This document shows, in pieces, positions 1 through 8,239 of a stretch of DNA of 64,000 nucleotides; positions within the stretch are counted from its first letter, which is position 1, and each line of letters begins with the position of its first letter. The notes under the pieces were generated by a model. The model saw nothing but the letters and a program-made list of their open reading frames with translations. It was not told where the DNA came from and ran no database searches. The stretch comes from a virus. The position numbers were made by a program, and so were the translations under genes. The stretch covers positions 164,500 to 228,499 of the IMG/VR virus record IMGVR_UViG_3300046810_000338, one strand, 5' to 3'.

Positions 1-489
1 AGAATCCACACGCCCGGTTGGATCAACGAACTTGCTCAGTGCGGCACGAGTGCCTTCGATGTCCTGTTCCTTGAAGTGCTTGAGATCGGTTACGCCAGCA
101 GCCGAGGCCAGGGTGTCAGGACTGGCGATGCGCAGGCTCAACCAGATGCTGAAAGGCTTGAGCACTTCGTTCTCAATGTTCTCAACCTTGAGCAAGGCGT
201 CGAACAGAGACTCGCTGTAATCGGCCAGGCCGCCCTTGAGACCACGAGGGGTGGTGATCTTGACCTGAGAGATGTCGCTGAAGCGGGCACCGGCCAGATC
301 TTTGATAACGCTGTTGTAGGCAACCAGAGGAATCTTGGCATCGGGACGGATGCGGTTGTTGGACCAGTCGCCAATGATGTTGGCCACACCACGCAGTTTG
401 GCATGCACAGAGGACACAACGTCGCCCACCATGCCGATCCCCAACGCGTCGGTGATGATCATCTGGTGTTTAAGTTCAAGATCGCGCAT
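1..489 (-). CDS. Putative virion protein, C-terminus cut by the window edge
   Basis: The reading frame is open from an ATG at 489 down to base 1 (163 codons, no stop) and continues outside the window. It begins MRDLELKHQMIITDALGIG and carries regular hydrophobic periodicity with no membrane segment or catalytic motif. An in-frame GTG at 528 is an alternative start; a weak GGACGG lies 8 bases before the ATG. It is divergent from the RecA-like gene at 625. I do not recognise the family. The style resembles head or inner-body structural proteins of phiKZ-like phages, which is an inference from context only. Confidence 0.7.
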   Translation of the reverse strand, partial: MRDLELKHQMIITDALGIGMVGDVVSSVHAKLRGVANIIGDWSNNRIRPDAKIPLVAYNSVIKDLAGARFSDISQVKITTPRGLKGGLADYSESLFDALLKVENIENEVLKPFSIWLSLRIASPDTLASAAGVTDLKHFKEQDIEGTRAALSKFVDPTGRVDS

Positions 490-527
490 TTCAAGTACCG
501 TCCACAATGTCGGATTAATAGGTTCCA

Positions 528-570
528 CTCGTAAGCGGCTATACTATTTGAATCACTTAAGCGCTACGAG
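528..570. promoter_or_regulatory. Dyad in the divergent control region
   Basis: CTCGTA at 528-533 is repeated inverted as TACGAG at 565-570, around an AT-rich core containing TATACTATTTGAATC. The dyad lies between the minus-strand gene starting at 489 and the plus-strand gene starting at 625, so it could be an operator or promoter element for either. No consensus is recognised. Confidence 0.25.
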
Positions 571-624
571 ACAGAGAAACGTATTAGAAAGCTATACCGC
601 ACTTACACGAATTGGGGATAAAAG

Positions 625-2133
625 ATGCGTCGTGCTAAATTTGAATCATCGTCCGCAGTATTGCCCGTATTGAATACCGGTGGTATCTGGGACTTGCCTA
701 CGGGTACTTACTTGACTGGCAAGCATGGGGAAATGATTCTCTGTGGCGGCCTGTCCTGGCTGACGGGCATCGCAGGGCCAGGCAACACCTACAAGTCGTT
801 GATGCTCTGGGACATGATCCTGTGTGTTCTGGAAGCCTACTTCGGTCTGGCAGAAGCAACCAGCTACGACACCGAGATGTCGCAGAAACGCAGTCGTCCT
901 CGCAGCTTGTCTAAGGCGTCTGTATTCGAGCGCCTGCGCGAACTGCATGACATTGTCTTCGATGAGAAGTCCAACGTCGAAGGTATCTTGCAGATGACGT
1001 CTGCTCGTGAATACCTGGGCGACAAATGGTACTCCATTTTGTCCGACGCAATGGACGACAAATGGGACGAGTTTCTCAAAGAAGAGAAACGCAATGCCAA
1101 AGATCCACAAGTATGCCTGACGACCCCTTTCGTCGACGACGACGGCGTCTTTGTCAAGGCTTCTGTGCCAGATCTCTACGGCATCGACTCACTCTCCAAC
1201 TTCTTGACGTCTTCCGTTGAGAAGCTGCAAGACGAACACGACATCGGTGAATCCGGTCGGAACATGGAAGTGATGCGCGGTGGCATGGCCAAGACGCAGA
1301 TGATGATGGAGCTGCCTGTTAAGACGGCCCGTGGCGGCGGCTACGTCATCATGACAGCGCATGTGGGCAAAGAGTTCCAGATGGACCCCCGCACCCCTCC
1401 ACAGAAGCAACTGGCGTTCCTCAAGCAAGGGCTCAAGTTCAAGAACGTGCCTGAGAAGTTCTCGTTCCTGGTGAACAACTGCTGGTTCTGCATGATGGCC
1501 AGCCCGCACTGGGTCAGTTCCAGCGACCGCGTGCCGATGTATCCGCGTAACAGTGATGACAAGGTCAGCGGTGATACCGATCTGATGACGGTGTTGATCT
1601 CTAACCTGCGTGGTAAATCTGGTGGCTCCGGCATGCCATTCGATGTTGTGGTTAGTCAATCCGGCGGCGTTAAGCACGGCCTGACCCAATTTGAATGGTT
1701 GAAGAAGTACAACCGTTTCGGCCTGACCGGCGATCTTCAGAAGTATGTGCTGGATCTTCTGCCAGACATTAAACTGTCGCGTACTGCCATCCGTGACAAA
1801 CTGGACAACAGCTACACTCTGCGTCGTGCAATGCATATCACCTGGGAAATGTCGTTCATCCGTACCTGCATGCAGGACTGGCCAGAGAAATGGCGTAACG
1901 TTGCTCCACAAGAGCTGTACGACGGTCTGAAGGCTAAAGGCTACGACTGGAACCAACTGCTGGAAACTCGCACCACCTGGAACTTCAACGAAGCTTCTCA
2001 TCCTCGTGAGTTCCTGTCCACTGCCGACCTTCTGAACATGTACCACGATGAGTACGTTCCTTACTGGATGAAGGAGCCACCAAAAGCCGCTGTCGCAGCC
2101 CACCAGAAGTGGAAGGCTACGCAGCCGGCATAA
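625..2133 (+). CDS. RecA/UvsX-like P-loop ATPase
   Basis: This 502-residue protein has a P-loop at residues 48-58 (GIAGPGNTYKS) on a strand-loop-helix typical of RecA-fold ATPases, an acidic YDTEMS motif at 81-86, and a hydrophobic strand ending in YVIMTAHVGKEF near 240-251, where RecA-type proteins read out the nucleotide state. Such proteins act in phage recombination or replication. The glycine before the P-loop lysine is replaced by tyrosine (TYKS, not TGKS), so ATP use is not certain. The start is the ATG after GGGGATAAAAG. A phiKZ-like UvsX homologue is the likely identity, but a terminase- or portal-associated ATPase cannot be excluded. Confidence 0.6.
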   Translation: MRRAKFESSSAVLPVLNTGGIWDLPTGTYLTGKHGEMILCGGLSWLTGIAGPGNTYKSLMLWDMILCVLEAYFGLAEATSYDTEMSQKRSRPRSLSKASVFERLRELHDIVFDEKSNVEGILQMTSAREYLGDKWYSILSDAMDDKWDEFLKEEKRNAKDPQVCLTTPFVDDDGVFVKASVPDLYGIDSLSNFLTSSVEKLQDEHDIGESGRNMEVMRGGMAKTQMMMELPVKTARGGGYVIMTAHVGKEFQMDPRTPPQKQLAFLKQGLKFKNVPEKFSFLVNNCWFCMMASPHWVSSSDRVPMYPRNSDDKVSGDTDLMTVLISNLRGKSGGSGMPFDVVVSQSGGVKHGLTQFEWLKKYNRFGLTGDLQKYVLDLLPDIKLSRTAIRDKLDNSYTLRRAMHITWEMSFIRTCMQDWPEKWRNVAPQELYDGLKAKGYDWNQLLETRTTWNFNEASHPREFLSTADLLNMYHDEYVPYWMKEPPKAAVAAHQKWKATQPA

Positions 2134-2146
2134 ATGCTATCTGTGC

Positions 2147-2170
2147 GGGAGTGGTCCTGTAGCCACTCCC
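2147..2170 (+). terminator. Hairpin after the RecA-like gene
   Basis: GGGAGTGG and CCACTCCC form an 8-bp stem with an 8-base loop, 14 bases after the stop codon. No T-tract or TATG follows, so it may be an attenuator rather than a full terminator. Confidence 0.45.
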
Positions 2171-2184
2171 TTGAGGCCTGAACA

Positions 2185-2532
2185 ATGAAAGCTTATCGCG
2201 ATAATATCTATGAGGTCCTGAGCACTCTGGACTCGGCAGTTGCCAGACAATGGCGACTGTCTTATTACCCACCAGTGGCTCATGCATCTCGCGCTGAAGA
2301 GATCAAAGCTCTGATGGATTATTTCTTCCGAGCCTTCTCTCGGTTGCCGGGTGATAACACCCACGTACTCAACTGCCTCATTGCTAACGCCAACAACTGG
2401 GAATACTGGTTGCATGACTTCACCCATGTGGTGGCTGTCCAGTTCGTTAGCAATGCTCGCCACATTTTCGCTCCCACTCGCGACCTCGCTGATAACGTCA
2501 GTGAGCTTGGTCAATTGCTGGGAGCCTATTGA
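2185..2532 (+). CDS. Hypothetical protein, 115 residues
   Basis: A small soluble, largely helical protein (starts MKAYRDNIYEVLSTLDSA) rich in aromatic and histidine residues in the middle. GAGG lies upstream of the ATG with suitable spacing. It sits between the RecA-like gene and the polymerase beta C-terminal gene, 12 bases before the latter, so it is probably co-transcribed with it. No family is recognised. Confidence 0.75.
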   Translation: MKAYRDNIYEVLSTLDSAVARQWRLSYYPPVAHASRAEEIKALMDYFFRAFSRLPGDNTHVLNCLIANANNWEYWLHDFTHVVAVQFVSNARHIFAPTRDLADNVSELGQLLGAY

Positions 2533-2544
2533 CATAGGTGCCCC

Positions 2545-3219
2545 ATGGCTGGTAATCGTAAAGTTGCTGAAAAAATCCTATTTGCAGATTACGCCTTGTA
2601 TGACCCACAGGGCGAGAATCTGAAACGCTATGCTACCTATGTGGCAGGCATGAACGATGGCCAGTTCGATGCGTTTATCAATCGACTGGGGTCAGGTGAA
2701 GAATTCCTTTACCTGAAAGTGCCTAACTTCAAAGGCAGAAGTCTGACCTTTGAACGTATCCTGGAAATCGGTGATATCGTTGGGTACAAGTTCTTCCAGC
2801 GGATCTGGATTACTGACCGGGCAACCGGTGTCACCATGCTCAGTAACCATGAGTACATGATTGTTGTTCTGCCCAACCGTCGGCAGAGTCAATCGCTCAT
2901 GGGCAAGATGTCCGTGGCCAAAGATAACAGCCATGTCGATACCTTGACTGACCAGCCTACCAACGAATCCAAAACCAGTAGCCTCTCTTTTGTCGAGACC
3001 CAGGTTCTTTCCAACCAAGGGGTTGATCGGCCATTGGAAGAGTTGATGCGGGTACGGGGCGGTAACCTTAAGGCACTGGCCCGGTTTGAACAACAGTTCC
3101 TGGAAAAAGGTTCGGCCAGTCTGGACGCTCCAGGCATGGAAGTGGGCAAGGTCAAGTCCGTGCAGAACACTTCCATCTATCTCAAAGCCATGCATTTGGA
3201 TAACACTTTCAATCAGTAG
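2545..3219 (+). CDS. RNA polymerase beta subunit, separate C-terminal domain
   Basis: This 224-residue protein aligns by eye with the end of bacterial RpoB. [20 protein letters not shown] (72-91) matches the RpoB stretch [31 protein letters not shown] (101-110) matches [31 protein letters not shown] (119-138) matches MHARSTGSYSLVTQQP, and [20 protein letters not shown] (149-168) matches the MEVWALEAYGAAYTLQEML helix. In cellular enzymes this clamp-anchoring region follows the catalytic lysine region, where the 1470-residue beta protein at 19158-23570 stops. The two are therefore probably parts of one virion polymerase; phiKZ gp149 is the likely counterpart. AGGTG precedes the ATG. Confidence 0.8.
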   Translation: [224 protein letters not shown]

Positions 3220-3228
3220 GAGATTGTA

Positions 3229-3834
3229 ATGGAATTGGATCGCGCTCAGGCAGCTGCGCATTACGTGGGTCAGGCACAAGAGGCTTTGGCTATTGTTCTG
3301 GCTCGCTGCGAATGGACCTATGGTCAAGACGCCGCCAAGAAAGCTGCACTGATGTTCACGCAGTTGTTCTTCGGTCACAACCTGCCGCTCTACTGCGAAC
3401 CCAATGAAGTGCTGACCTTGTTTAACACGATCAGTACCACCGCCATTTCCCCAAAGGTTTGGGGTGGTGAATTCATTATGGGCCTGAGTCAGCAGTTCAA
3501 CATGTTTGTTGAACCTGCCGTGCAGTACCCACACGTCAAGTCGCCCGCTGACCAGCAACCAAAACTGACAGAGTTGGGCTGGCACCTGGTTGCAGCCATG
3601 ACAGGCATGCATGGCGATACGCCTAAGGACGTTGATCAAGACCTGGTACACCCTTACGGTCACTACATGCTCGACGTGCCCAAGGCGTACCAGGTGACAA
3701 CGATCCTGTTCAACTTCCCTTGGATGACACCGCTCTATCTGTTGTCTCTGGCAGACCCTGCGCACATCTCGGTCATCGTCGGCCCGTATGGCTCACGAGA
3801 CATCCCTGCCGGTTCCGAGCAAGACGGTGCGTGA
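3229..3834 (+). CDS. Hypothetical protein, 201 residues
   Basis: The start is the ATG after TAGGAGATTGTA, 9 bases downstream of the beta C-terminal gene. The protein is helical at the N-terminus (MELDRAQAAAHYVGQAQEAL) with a hydrophobic, proline-rich C-terminal part (NFPWMTPLYLLSLADPAHIS). It has no recognisable family. It is translationally coupled to the next gene, whose GTG overlaps its stop codon. Confidence 0.75.
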   Translation: MELDRAQAAAHYVGQAQEALAIVLARCEWTYGQDAAKKAALMFTQLFFGHNLPLYCEPNEVLTLFNTISTTAISPKVWGGEFIMGLSQQFNMFVEPAVQYPHVKSPADQQPKLTELGWHLVAAMTGMHGDTPKDVDQDLVHPYGHYMLDVPKAYQVTTILFNFPWMTPLYLLSLADPAHISVIVGPYGSRDIPAGSEQDGA

Positions 3835-4577
3835 ACCGTCGTAAGTTCTGCGTGTTCCTAGACGCTATTCTGGATACGCGTCTGGGAGCCATGAACACCT
3901 TCAGTCCGGATATCTCTGGTAAGCTGGTAGAGACGCCCGACTACTTCAACCGTATCGATGACAACTATGATCGGTTTGGTCCAGGCGTGACCATGATGTG
4001 GCGCAACATCTACGCAGGTCGTAATGTTGAGGTCTTGAAAAGCAGTTTCCCAACCATGATCCCTGCACTGGTAGGTTTGGAAGTTCGCTCGATCTACGCC
4101 AAAGCCATTGACCACCCAGTGCACAAAGGGGTGGACGTTGACATCAACATCTGGCCTTACAAGCTGGATGATATCGAGCAGGATGAAATCTGTCTGGCGT
4201 TGCAGTCTATGATCATTCCCGTCGACGAGTACGACGAGTATGCATTTGACACCCGGTTCAGAACGATCAGTGTTGCTCCCAAGGATTTTACCCTGGAACT
4301 GATTCGTGAGAACTACGCCATGGTGATCATGTACGACTTTCAGGAGTGGTACGACATCCAGGCAGCGGAGATCATCAAAGGCGAGTCTACTGCGCGTCTG
4401 ACTACGATGTGTGTGCCGATGTTGTTCAAGCACACGCCCAAACGTAAGGATTTGATTGCGCAGGATGGGCAGATACAAAACCCATTCGACGATACCAAAC
4501 GAATCCTCTCCCTGTACATCCAATTGGATTTCTGGGATGCACGGGTGTTTTCTCTACCGAGCCCATTCGAAGCATAA
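3831..4577 (+). CDS. Hypothetical, putative virion protein, 248 residues
   Basis: The GTG at 3831 overlaps the TGA of the previous gene (GTGA) and is preferred to frames opening further upstream inside that gene. The protein starts MNRRKFCVFLDAILDTRLGA and contains beta-type segments such as VDVDINIWPYKLDDIEQDE and a C-terminal LSLYIQLDFWDARVFSLPSP. It resembles a tail or baseplate type of fold in its aromatic and acidic composition, but no family is recognised. It ends in GCATAA just before a strong bidirectional hairpin. Confidence 0.7.
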   Translation: MNRRKFCVFLDAILDTRLGAMNTFSPDISGKLVETPDYFNRIDDNYDRFGPGVTMMWRNIYAGRNVEVLKSSFPTMIPALVGLEVRSIYAKAIDHPVHKGVDVDINIWPYKLDDIEQDEICLALQSMIIPVDEYDEYAFDTRFRTISVAPKDFTLELIRENYAMVIMYDFQEWYDIQAAEIIKGESTARLTTMCVPMLFKHTPKRKDLIAQDGQIQNPFDDTKRILSLYIQLDFWDARVFSLPSPFEA

Positions 4578-4616
4578 GCCCTCTCCCTCTTCCCGCAAAG
4601 GAAGAGGGAGAGTATG
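4573..4616. terminator. Bidirectional terminator CATAA-hairpin-TATG
   Basis: A 13-bp stem (4581-4593 with 4600-4612) closes a 6-base loop between two converging genes. CATAA flanks it on the left (4573-4577) and TATG on the right (4613-4616), so each strand reads hairpin then TATG. There is no T-tract. Confidence 0.8.
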
Positions 4617-4618
4617 CC

Positions 4619-5137
4619 CTAGCTTGGATCATGTTCAAGCAGGTTGTTATTGACCCGTGCGTGCTTCTGAGCCAGGTCTTTGTAGGTTATCGTTTGAACA
4701 CCCACATCCATCTCACCAGGCACCGTTGATATCTCAGGCAGACTGGAGTCGTCGATGTGCGGCAACTCGCGTATCCCCGTACGAGCAGTAGGGTCACGCA
4801 ACAGGGGCTTGTTACCTTGCCGCCGGCTGAGTTCAACCAAAGCCTGTGCCACCAACTGTTCGCGCGCAGCAGCAGTGTTGTCGGTCTTCTGTTTCATCAG
4901 ACCAAATGAAACTTGGTCCATGTTGGACAACGTGACCAACAGCAGCTTGGCATCATCCAGATCTTTAGGGACCTTGGTGCCGTCATTGGTTAGGTTGTTG
5001 ACTATCTTGAGCCTGACCGACTGTGTAAGGGCCAAAACCCCTTCAGGTGTATCAGGCAACTTATCTGGATTCTCGTACGCCGGGATCTTGCTAGGCACGT
5101 AGGTATCCAGTTCTTCTTCTCCCATCAATTCTGTCAT
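4619..5137 (-). CDS. Hypothetical protein, 172 residues
   Basis: The ATG at 5137 is chosen because GTGGAG lies 7 bases upstream of it; a GTG at 5149 is in frame but is part of that ribosome binding site. The protein begins MTELMGEEELDTYVPSKIPA, has a central helical stretch (LVTLSNMDQVSFGLMKQKTD) and ends in a flexible acidic tail. This acidic, helical, soluble make-up would suit a small packaging or scaffold-type protein, but that is only a guess. It is divergent from the gene at 5258. Confidence 0.75.
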   Translation of the reverse strand: MTELMGEEELDTYVPSKIPAYENPDKLPDTPEGVLALTQSVRLKIVNNLTNDGTKVPKDLDDAKLLLVTLSNMDQVSFGLMKQKTDNTAAAREQLVAQALVELSRRQGNKPLLRDPTARTGIRELPHIDDSSLPEISTVPGEMDVGVQTITYKDLAQKHARVNNNLLEHDPS

Positions 5138-5168
5138 GATATTCTCCACGAATATAAGGAAATCTCAG

Positions 5169-5186
5169 ACCTAAATTATCTACGTG
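5169..5186. promoter_or_regulatory. 18-base repeated control element, copy 1
   Basis: ACCTAAATTATCTACGTG is one of three near-identical elements (others at 29321 and 49284) with consensus ACCTARATYATYYNNGTG. It lies in the divergent region between genes starting at 5137 (minus) and 5258 (plus) and is followed by an AT-rich GTTATATTTC at 5201. A phage promoter or operator is the likely role. Confidence 0.45.
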
Positions 5187-5257
5187 AGATAGACAAGTCT
5201 GTTATATTTCAAAGCTACTAAATATGTGTATAGGCTACTTACGACTAGGCGCATGTG

Positions 5258-5770
5258 ATGTTCAAGAAAATCTGGAGATGGATAATGGAGGAGGATGAGG
5301 ACGTAATTACCCCTCAGCCCGATCCGCTAGCAGATCGCATGACGTCGATGTTGGATGTACTTGGCCGATTTGCAAGCCTGCTAGCGCAACACCGGTGGAA
5401 AGGACGCAGGGTAACCTGGCGCACCTCCACAATAACCAGTGTCCATTCGGACATTTATAATCTAATCGATACCGTACGGAGCACCACCCATGCAGTCATG
5501 GTCAAAGGAAAACCAGAAACGACCACCCGACTCAGCCGCAGATTTGTGGACAACCTAACCACGACTACTCTCGATGGCTACCTCGTTGACGAACAAGGTA
5601 TGTCTACCGAACCGAGTGTCATTATGCAGGAGCTGATTACCGCTGTCAGGGAACTGGTCGCCAACATCAACCTGTGTAAGGAAAGCGATGCCATGAACTA
5701 TGAATGGTATCTTGCACAATGCTCAAATCTGTTTGTCGAGCTAGAGATTGTATTTAAGGCCTACCTCTAG
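5258..5770 (+). CDS. Hypothetical protein, 170 residues
   Basis: The ATG at 5258 directly follows an in-frame GTG at 5255; AGG at 5247-5249 is the only weak ribosome binding site. The protein starts MFKKIWRWIMEEDEDVITPQ and is mostly helical, with conserved-looking basic and hydroxylated stretches (TTTRLSRRFVDNLTTTTLDG). No family is recognised. It is the first plus-strand gene after a divergent control region and is followed 26 bases later by the internally duplicated gene at 5797. Confidence 0.7.
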   Translation: MFKKIWRWIMEEDEDVITPQPDPLADRMTSMLDVLGRFASLLAQHRWKGRRVTWRTSTITSVHSDIYNLIDTVRSTTHAVMVKGKPETTTRLSRRFVDNLTTTTLDGYLVDEQGMSTEPSVIMQELITAVRELVANINLCKESDAMNYEWYLAQCSNLFVELEIVFKAYL

Positions 5771-5796
5771 TCTCCTCAAGCTGAGGGTCTTTCTGG

Positions 5797-6489
5797 ATGA
5801 GTACACAAAGAGGGAGTGACATCTCAATTTTGTTGGCCTCTCACGACAAACGTATCCGAGAAGCGTCTGGCTTATTGAGCAGGCTGTATCGGTTAACCTT
5901 GCTTGAGCTGTCGATAACCCCGTATAAGTGGAACCTGTTGCTGACCAACTACTTGGACAATCTGGCTCACACCCAGAGTCTGTCTCAGGACAAGATTACG
6001 AACGAGCGCAACAACCTGCGTAAGGGACTGTCTGAGCCTGACATGACATTCGAGATGTTGGCCCGAGGATTAAAGGTCCTCAATCCAAAGGAGATTCATT
6101 TTGACGTGGAGTTAATGTTCCCCCAGAACGTGACACTCACAACGACGATCAACATGATCTCCCCACAGAACGGCGAACAGGGAAAGCTGACTGAGATGTA
6201 TAGCAACATCCTTGCCATGCTTGGCAAGGACGTGAACAACCTGGAACCGGAGATAGATGCCTACCTCTCCAATCCGTTGATTCGCGAAGATATAAAAGGA
6301 CGCAAGAAAGGAAACGACAAGGGCAACCTACGTCGTGAACTACCAGGCATGGCCATGACTTTTGACGTGTTCAAGAAAGGACTACGGATTCTTGCACCCG
6401 ATGAAGTAACCATGACCATCCGACTGCGGTGGAATCGCAGTCGTGTCACCAAACACAAGCTTATCATTGTTACCCCCAAGCAAGCATAA
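5797..6489 (+). CDS. Hypothetical protein built of two related halves
   Basis: The 230 residues fall into two similar units. NNLRKGLSEPDMTFEMLARG with LKVLNPKEIHFDVELMF in the first half matches GNLRRELPGMAMTFDVFKKG with LRILAPDEVTMTIRLRW in the second, and each is preceded by a YLxN helix. This is an internal duplication of a domain of about 100 residues, so the protein may bind two copies of one ligand or act as a pseudo-dimer. GAGGG lies upstream of the ATG. Function is unknown. Confidence 0.75.
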   Translation: MSTQRGSDISILLASHDKRIREASGLLSRLYRLTLLELSITPYKWNLLLTNYLDNLAHTQSLSQDKITNERNNLRKGLSEPDMTFEMLARGLKVLNPKEIHFDVELMFPQNVTLTTTINMISPQNGEQGKLTEMYSNILAMLGKDVNNLEPEIDAYLSNPLIREDIKGRKKGNDKGNLRRELPGMAMTFDVFKKGLRILAPDEVTMTIRLRWNRSRVTKHKLIIVTPKQA

Positions 6490-6526
6490 GTCAGCCCTCT
6501 CTCCAGCCTTCGGGTTGGAGAGAGGG
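6485..6526 (+). terminator. Terminator hairpin, 14-bp stem with TTCG loop
   Basis: The arms 6495-6508 and 6513-6526 close a TTCG tetraloop right after the stop codon of the 5797 gene. CATAA precedes it at 6485-6489. TTTATTTTTT follows only at 6541-6550, so a U-tract-dependent mode is unlikely. Confidence 0.75.
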
Positions 6527-6589
6527 TCTGTTGCCCTCGGTTTATTTTTTGGCCAATCCTATAGTCCTTTTATCAGTGGAATCCTAATC

Positions 6590-7600
6590 ATGAGAACAAA
6601 CATTGCCCCGACTACGATCTACACGGGTATCGATGAAAAGCTTAAGGTTAAAGACGCCGCTGATATCACGGGCGCAACCGGTAACACCTCGGTAATCGAT
6701 GCACTGTCTGGCATGAAAGATGAGGTCGTAGATACCTTACGTAAAACACCTCAGCTGGCTTCCAGGTTGACCCAGTTGGTTCTGGATGTAAAGAATGGTC
6801 GGGCAACAGGCACCGATACCGCTTCTCGTATTGCCAGTGTCTTTAGCAACCGAGGCGGGGTGTTGGACGATCTGTCTAACAGAGCCAAAGGCGTCATGCA
6901 AGATTCGCTGGGTATGTCCCCAGCACTGGCTAACCAGGTATTCATTGCAGCCAAGGGCACTGTCCTGGCCGGTACTGCGTACTTGGGTTCTAGCCGAGAC
7001 ATCAGCAGTGCCTCAGGCGTTGCCTCGACACTGCAACGCCTGCTCAATGACAAAGACGCTATCCAGTACGTGGATCTGTCTGCTCAAGCTTCTCTGCTGT
7101 CCGGTGTGATGAACGAGGCTATCAAGTCGGGCATCCCTCAAGGCATCGACATGCTGATGAAGCAGGCGGCCACAGACGCCCAGCGTAGTGCCATTGCCAG
7201 TCAGAACTTGTACGCTGTGGTGTTCAGCGGTAACTTGGATACCGTGGAAGCTATGGTCAAGTACGTAACCCCTGAGGCTATCAAAGCTCGCTATCCAACC
7301 TTTGCTCGTGACTTCCTGGCCCAGTACACCTTGCTGGCCACCGATAACCCACTCACCTACGCTCCAGCTAAAGCCAGAATCTTGGCGCTGTTTCGACTGA
7401 TTGATCCCGTTTGGGACATTACGATGCGTAACGGTGCGCCGGTCCCCTCCCTAGCTCCGTTCGTGTCGGCCTCATCGGATGCTGTGAAAGTATTTGCAAC
7501 CTCCGATGAATACCGTAATGCAATGACCATTGCTCCTGGCTTCAAGTCAGTTGAGGCCAAGGCTTGGATTAAACAGCATTACTCGTTCTTCCCTGCTTAA
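6590..7600 (+). CDS. Putative virion structural protein, 336 residues
   Basis: The ATG at 6590 is preceded by AGTGGAATCC; the frame is open further upstream, but only across the terminator of the previous gene. The protein is alanine-rich and helical (MRTNIAPTTIYTGIDEKLKV, then long amphipathic helices through residue 230) and ends KAWIKQHYSFFPA. There is no enzyme motif. Abundance of Ala, Ser and Thr and regular helices fit a structural or internal head protein. Identity is not established. Confidence 0.65.
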   Translation: MRTNIAPTTIYTGIDEKLKVKDAADITGATGNTSVIDALSGMKDEVVDTLRKTPQLASRLTQLVLDVKNGRATGTDTASRIASVFSNRGGVLDDLSNRAKGVMQDSLGMSPALANQVFIAAKGTVLAGTAYLGSSRDISSASGVASTLQRLLNDKDAIQYVDLSAQASLLSGVMNEAIKSGIPQGIDMLMKQAATDAQRSAIASQNLYAVVFSGNLDTVEAMVKYVTPEAIKARYPTFARDFLAQYTLLATDNPLTYAPAKARILALFRLIDPVWDITMRNGAPVPSLAPFVSASSDAVKVFATSDEYRNAMTIAPGFKSVEAKAWIKQHYSFFPA

Positions 7601-7614
7601 CAAAGGCAAAAGTC

Positions 7615-8193
7615 ATGGCTGACAAAGTGCTGATCGTCCCCATACGGCAGTTTAACTTGTATAGCGTTGCATACAACAAGGAGTTCACAGAAGCACTCGG
7701 TAAACCCTACTGGCTGACCAATGAAAACTACGTTTATTACTTGGGCGATAAGTTCAGTAATGAATGGGTGCTGGTACCCCGTGGGTTTGGTACGGATGGC
7801 GCAACTGTCCCTCCAGCCTTTCAGGGCATTCTACCGGTGTTTGGTAAACATGGAGCAGCCGTTATCTTGCATGACTGGTTGTGTGAGAACGGCTATGTGT
7901 GGCACATGGACAAGGCAACTGGGATTGTCCATAAACGGGTGCTGACCCGTAAGGAAATCGATTCTGTTTTCATCGAAGCCCTGACCGTGGTTGAAATGCC
8001 AGCCGATACTATCAAGCTGGTTAACTTGGGCTTTATCGCCTATCGCAGTTGGGCTAACCCATCTGTCCCTAACCCCAACATTGAAAAGAACAAATTGGAA
8101 ATGAACTGGGCTGCCAACAATGGGGTAGTCCCCTTTTCTGGTGAGCAGCTGTACGACGTTGTAGGTCACCCGCCTGCTTGGGTATTCGTGTAA
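7615..8193 (+). CDS. DUF1353-like phage protein
   Basis: The 192-residue protein carries the DUF1353 signature: a strand-turn GFGTDGATVPPAFQ at residues 58-71 and AAVILHDWLCENG at 80-92, with the invariant HDxL. DUF1353 proteins are widespread in phages and occur among virion or lysis-associated genes, but their biochemical role is not established. AAGG lies upstream of the ATG, 14 bases after the preceding gene. It ends just before a bidirectional terminator facing the 8240 gene. Confidence 0.75.
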   Translation: MADKVLIVPIRQFNLYSVAYNKEFTEALGKPYWLTNENYVYYLGDKFSNEWVLVPRGFGTDGATVPPAFQGILPVFGKHGAAVILHDWLCENGYVWHMDKATGIVHKRVLTRKEIDSVFIEALTVVEMPADTIKLVNLGFIAYRSWANPSVPNPNIEKNKLEMNWAANNGVVPFSGEQLYDVVGHPPAWVFV

Positions 8194-8197
8194 GCGA

Positions 8198-8236
8198 CAT
8201 AGCCTCCTGCTCCTGTGAGGGAGCAGGAGGCGTATG
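8198..8236. terminator. Bidirectional terminator with TATG on both sides
   Basis: A 12-bp stem (8202-8213 with 8220-8231) lies between converging genes. CATAG on the left (CTATG on the minus strand) and TATG at 8233-8236 on the right flank it, so transcripts from either side meet hairpin then TATG. Confidence 0.8.
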
Positions 8237-8239
8237 CTG

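Noticed and set aside
3720-3831. Upstream extension of the gene at 3831 deep into the preceding gene
   Set aside because: The extra residues are Arg/Cys-rich out-of-frame readings of the previous gene, and the GTGA overlap offers a normal coupled start.
4613-4616. TATG after hairpins read as late promoters only
   Set aside because: At convergent ends such as 4613, 8233, 46560 and 60423 a promoter there would only make antisense RNA, so a terminator role is more economical. A dual role at other sites is left open.
6443-6589. Extension of the 6590 gene upstream to 6443
   Set aside because: It would overlap the previous gene and run through its terminator hairpin; the ATG at 6590 has a usable binding site.
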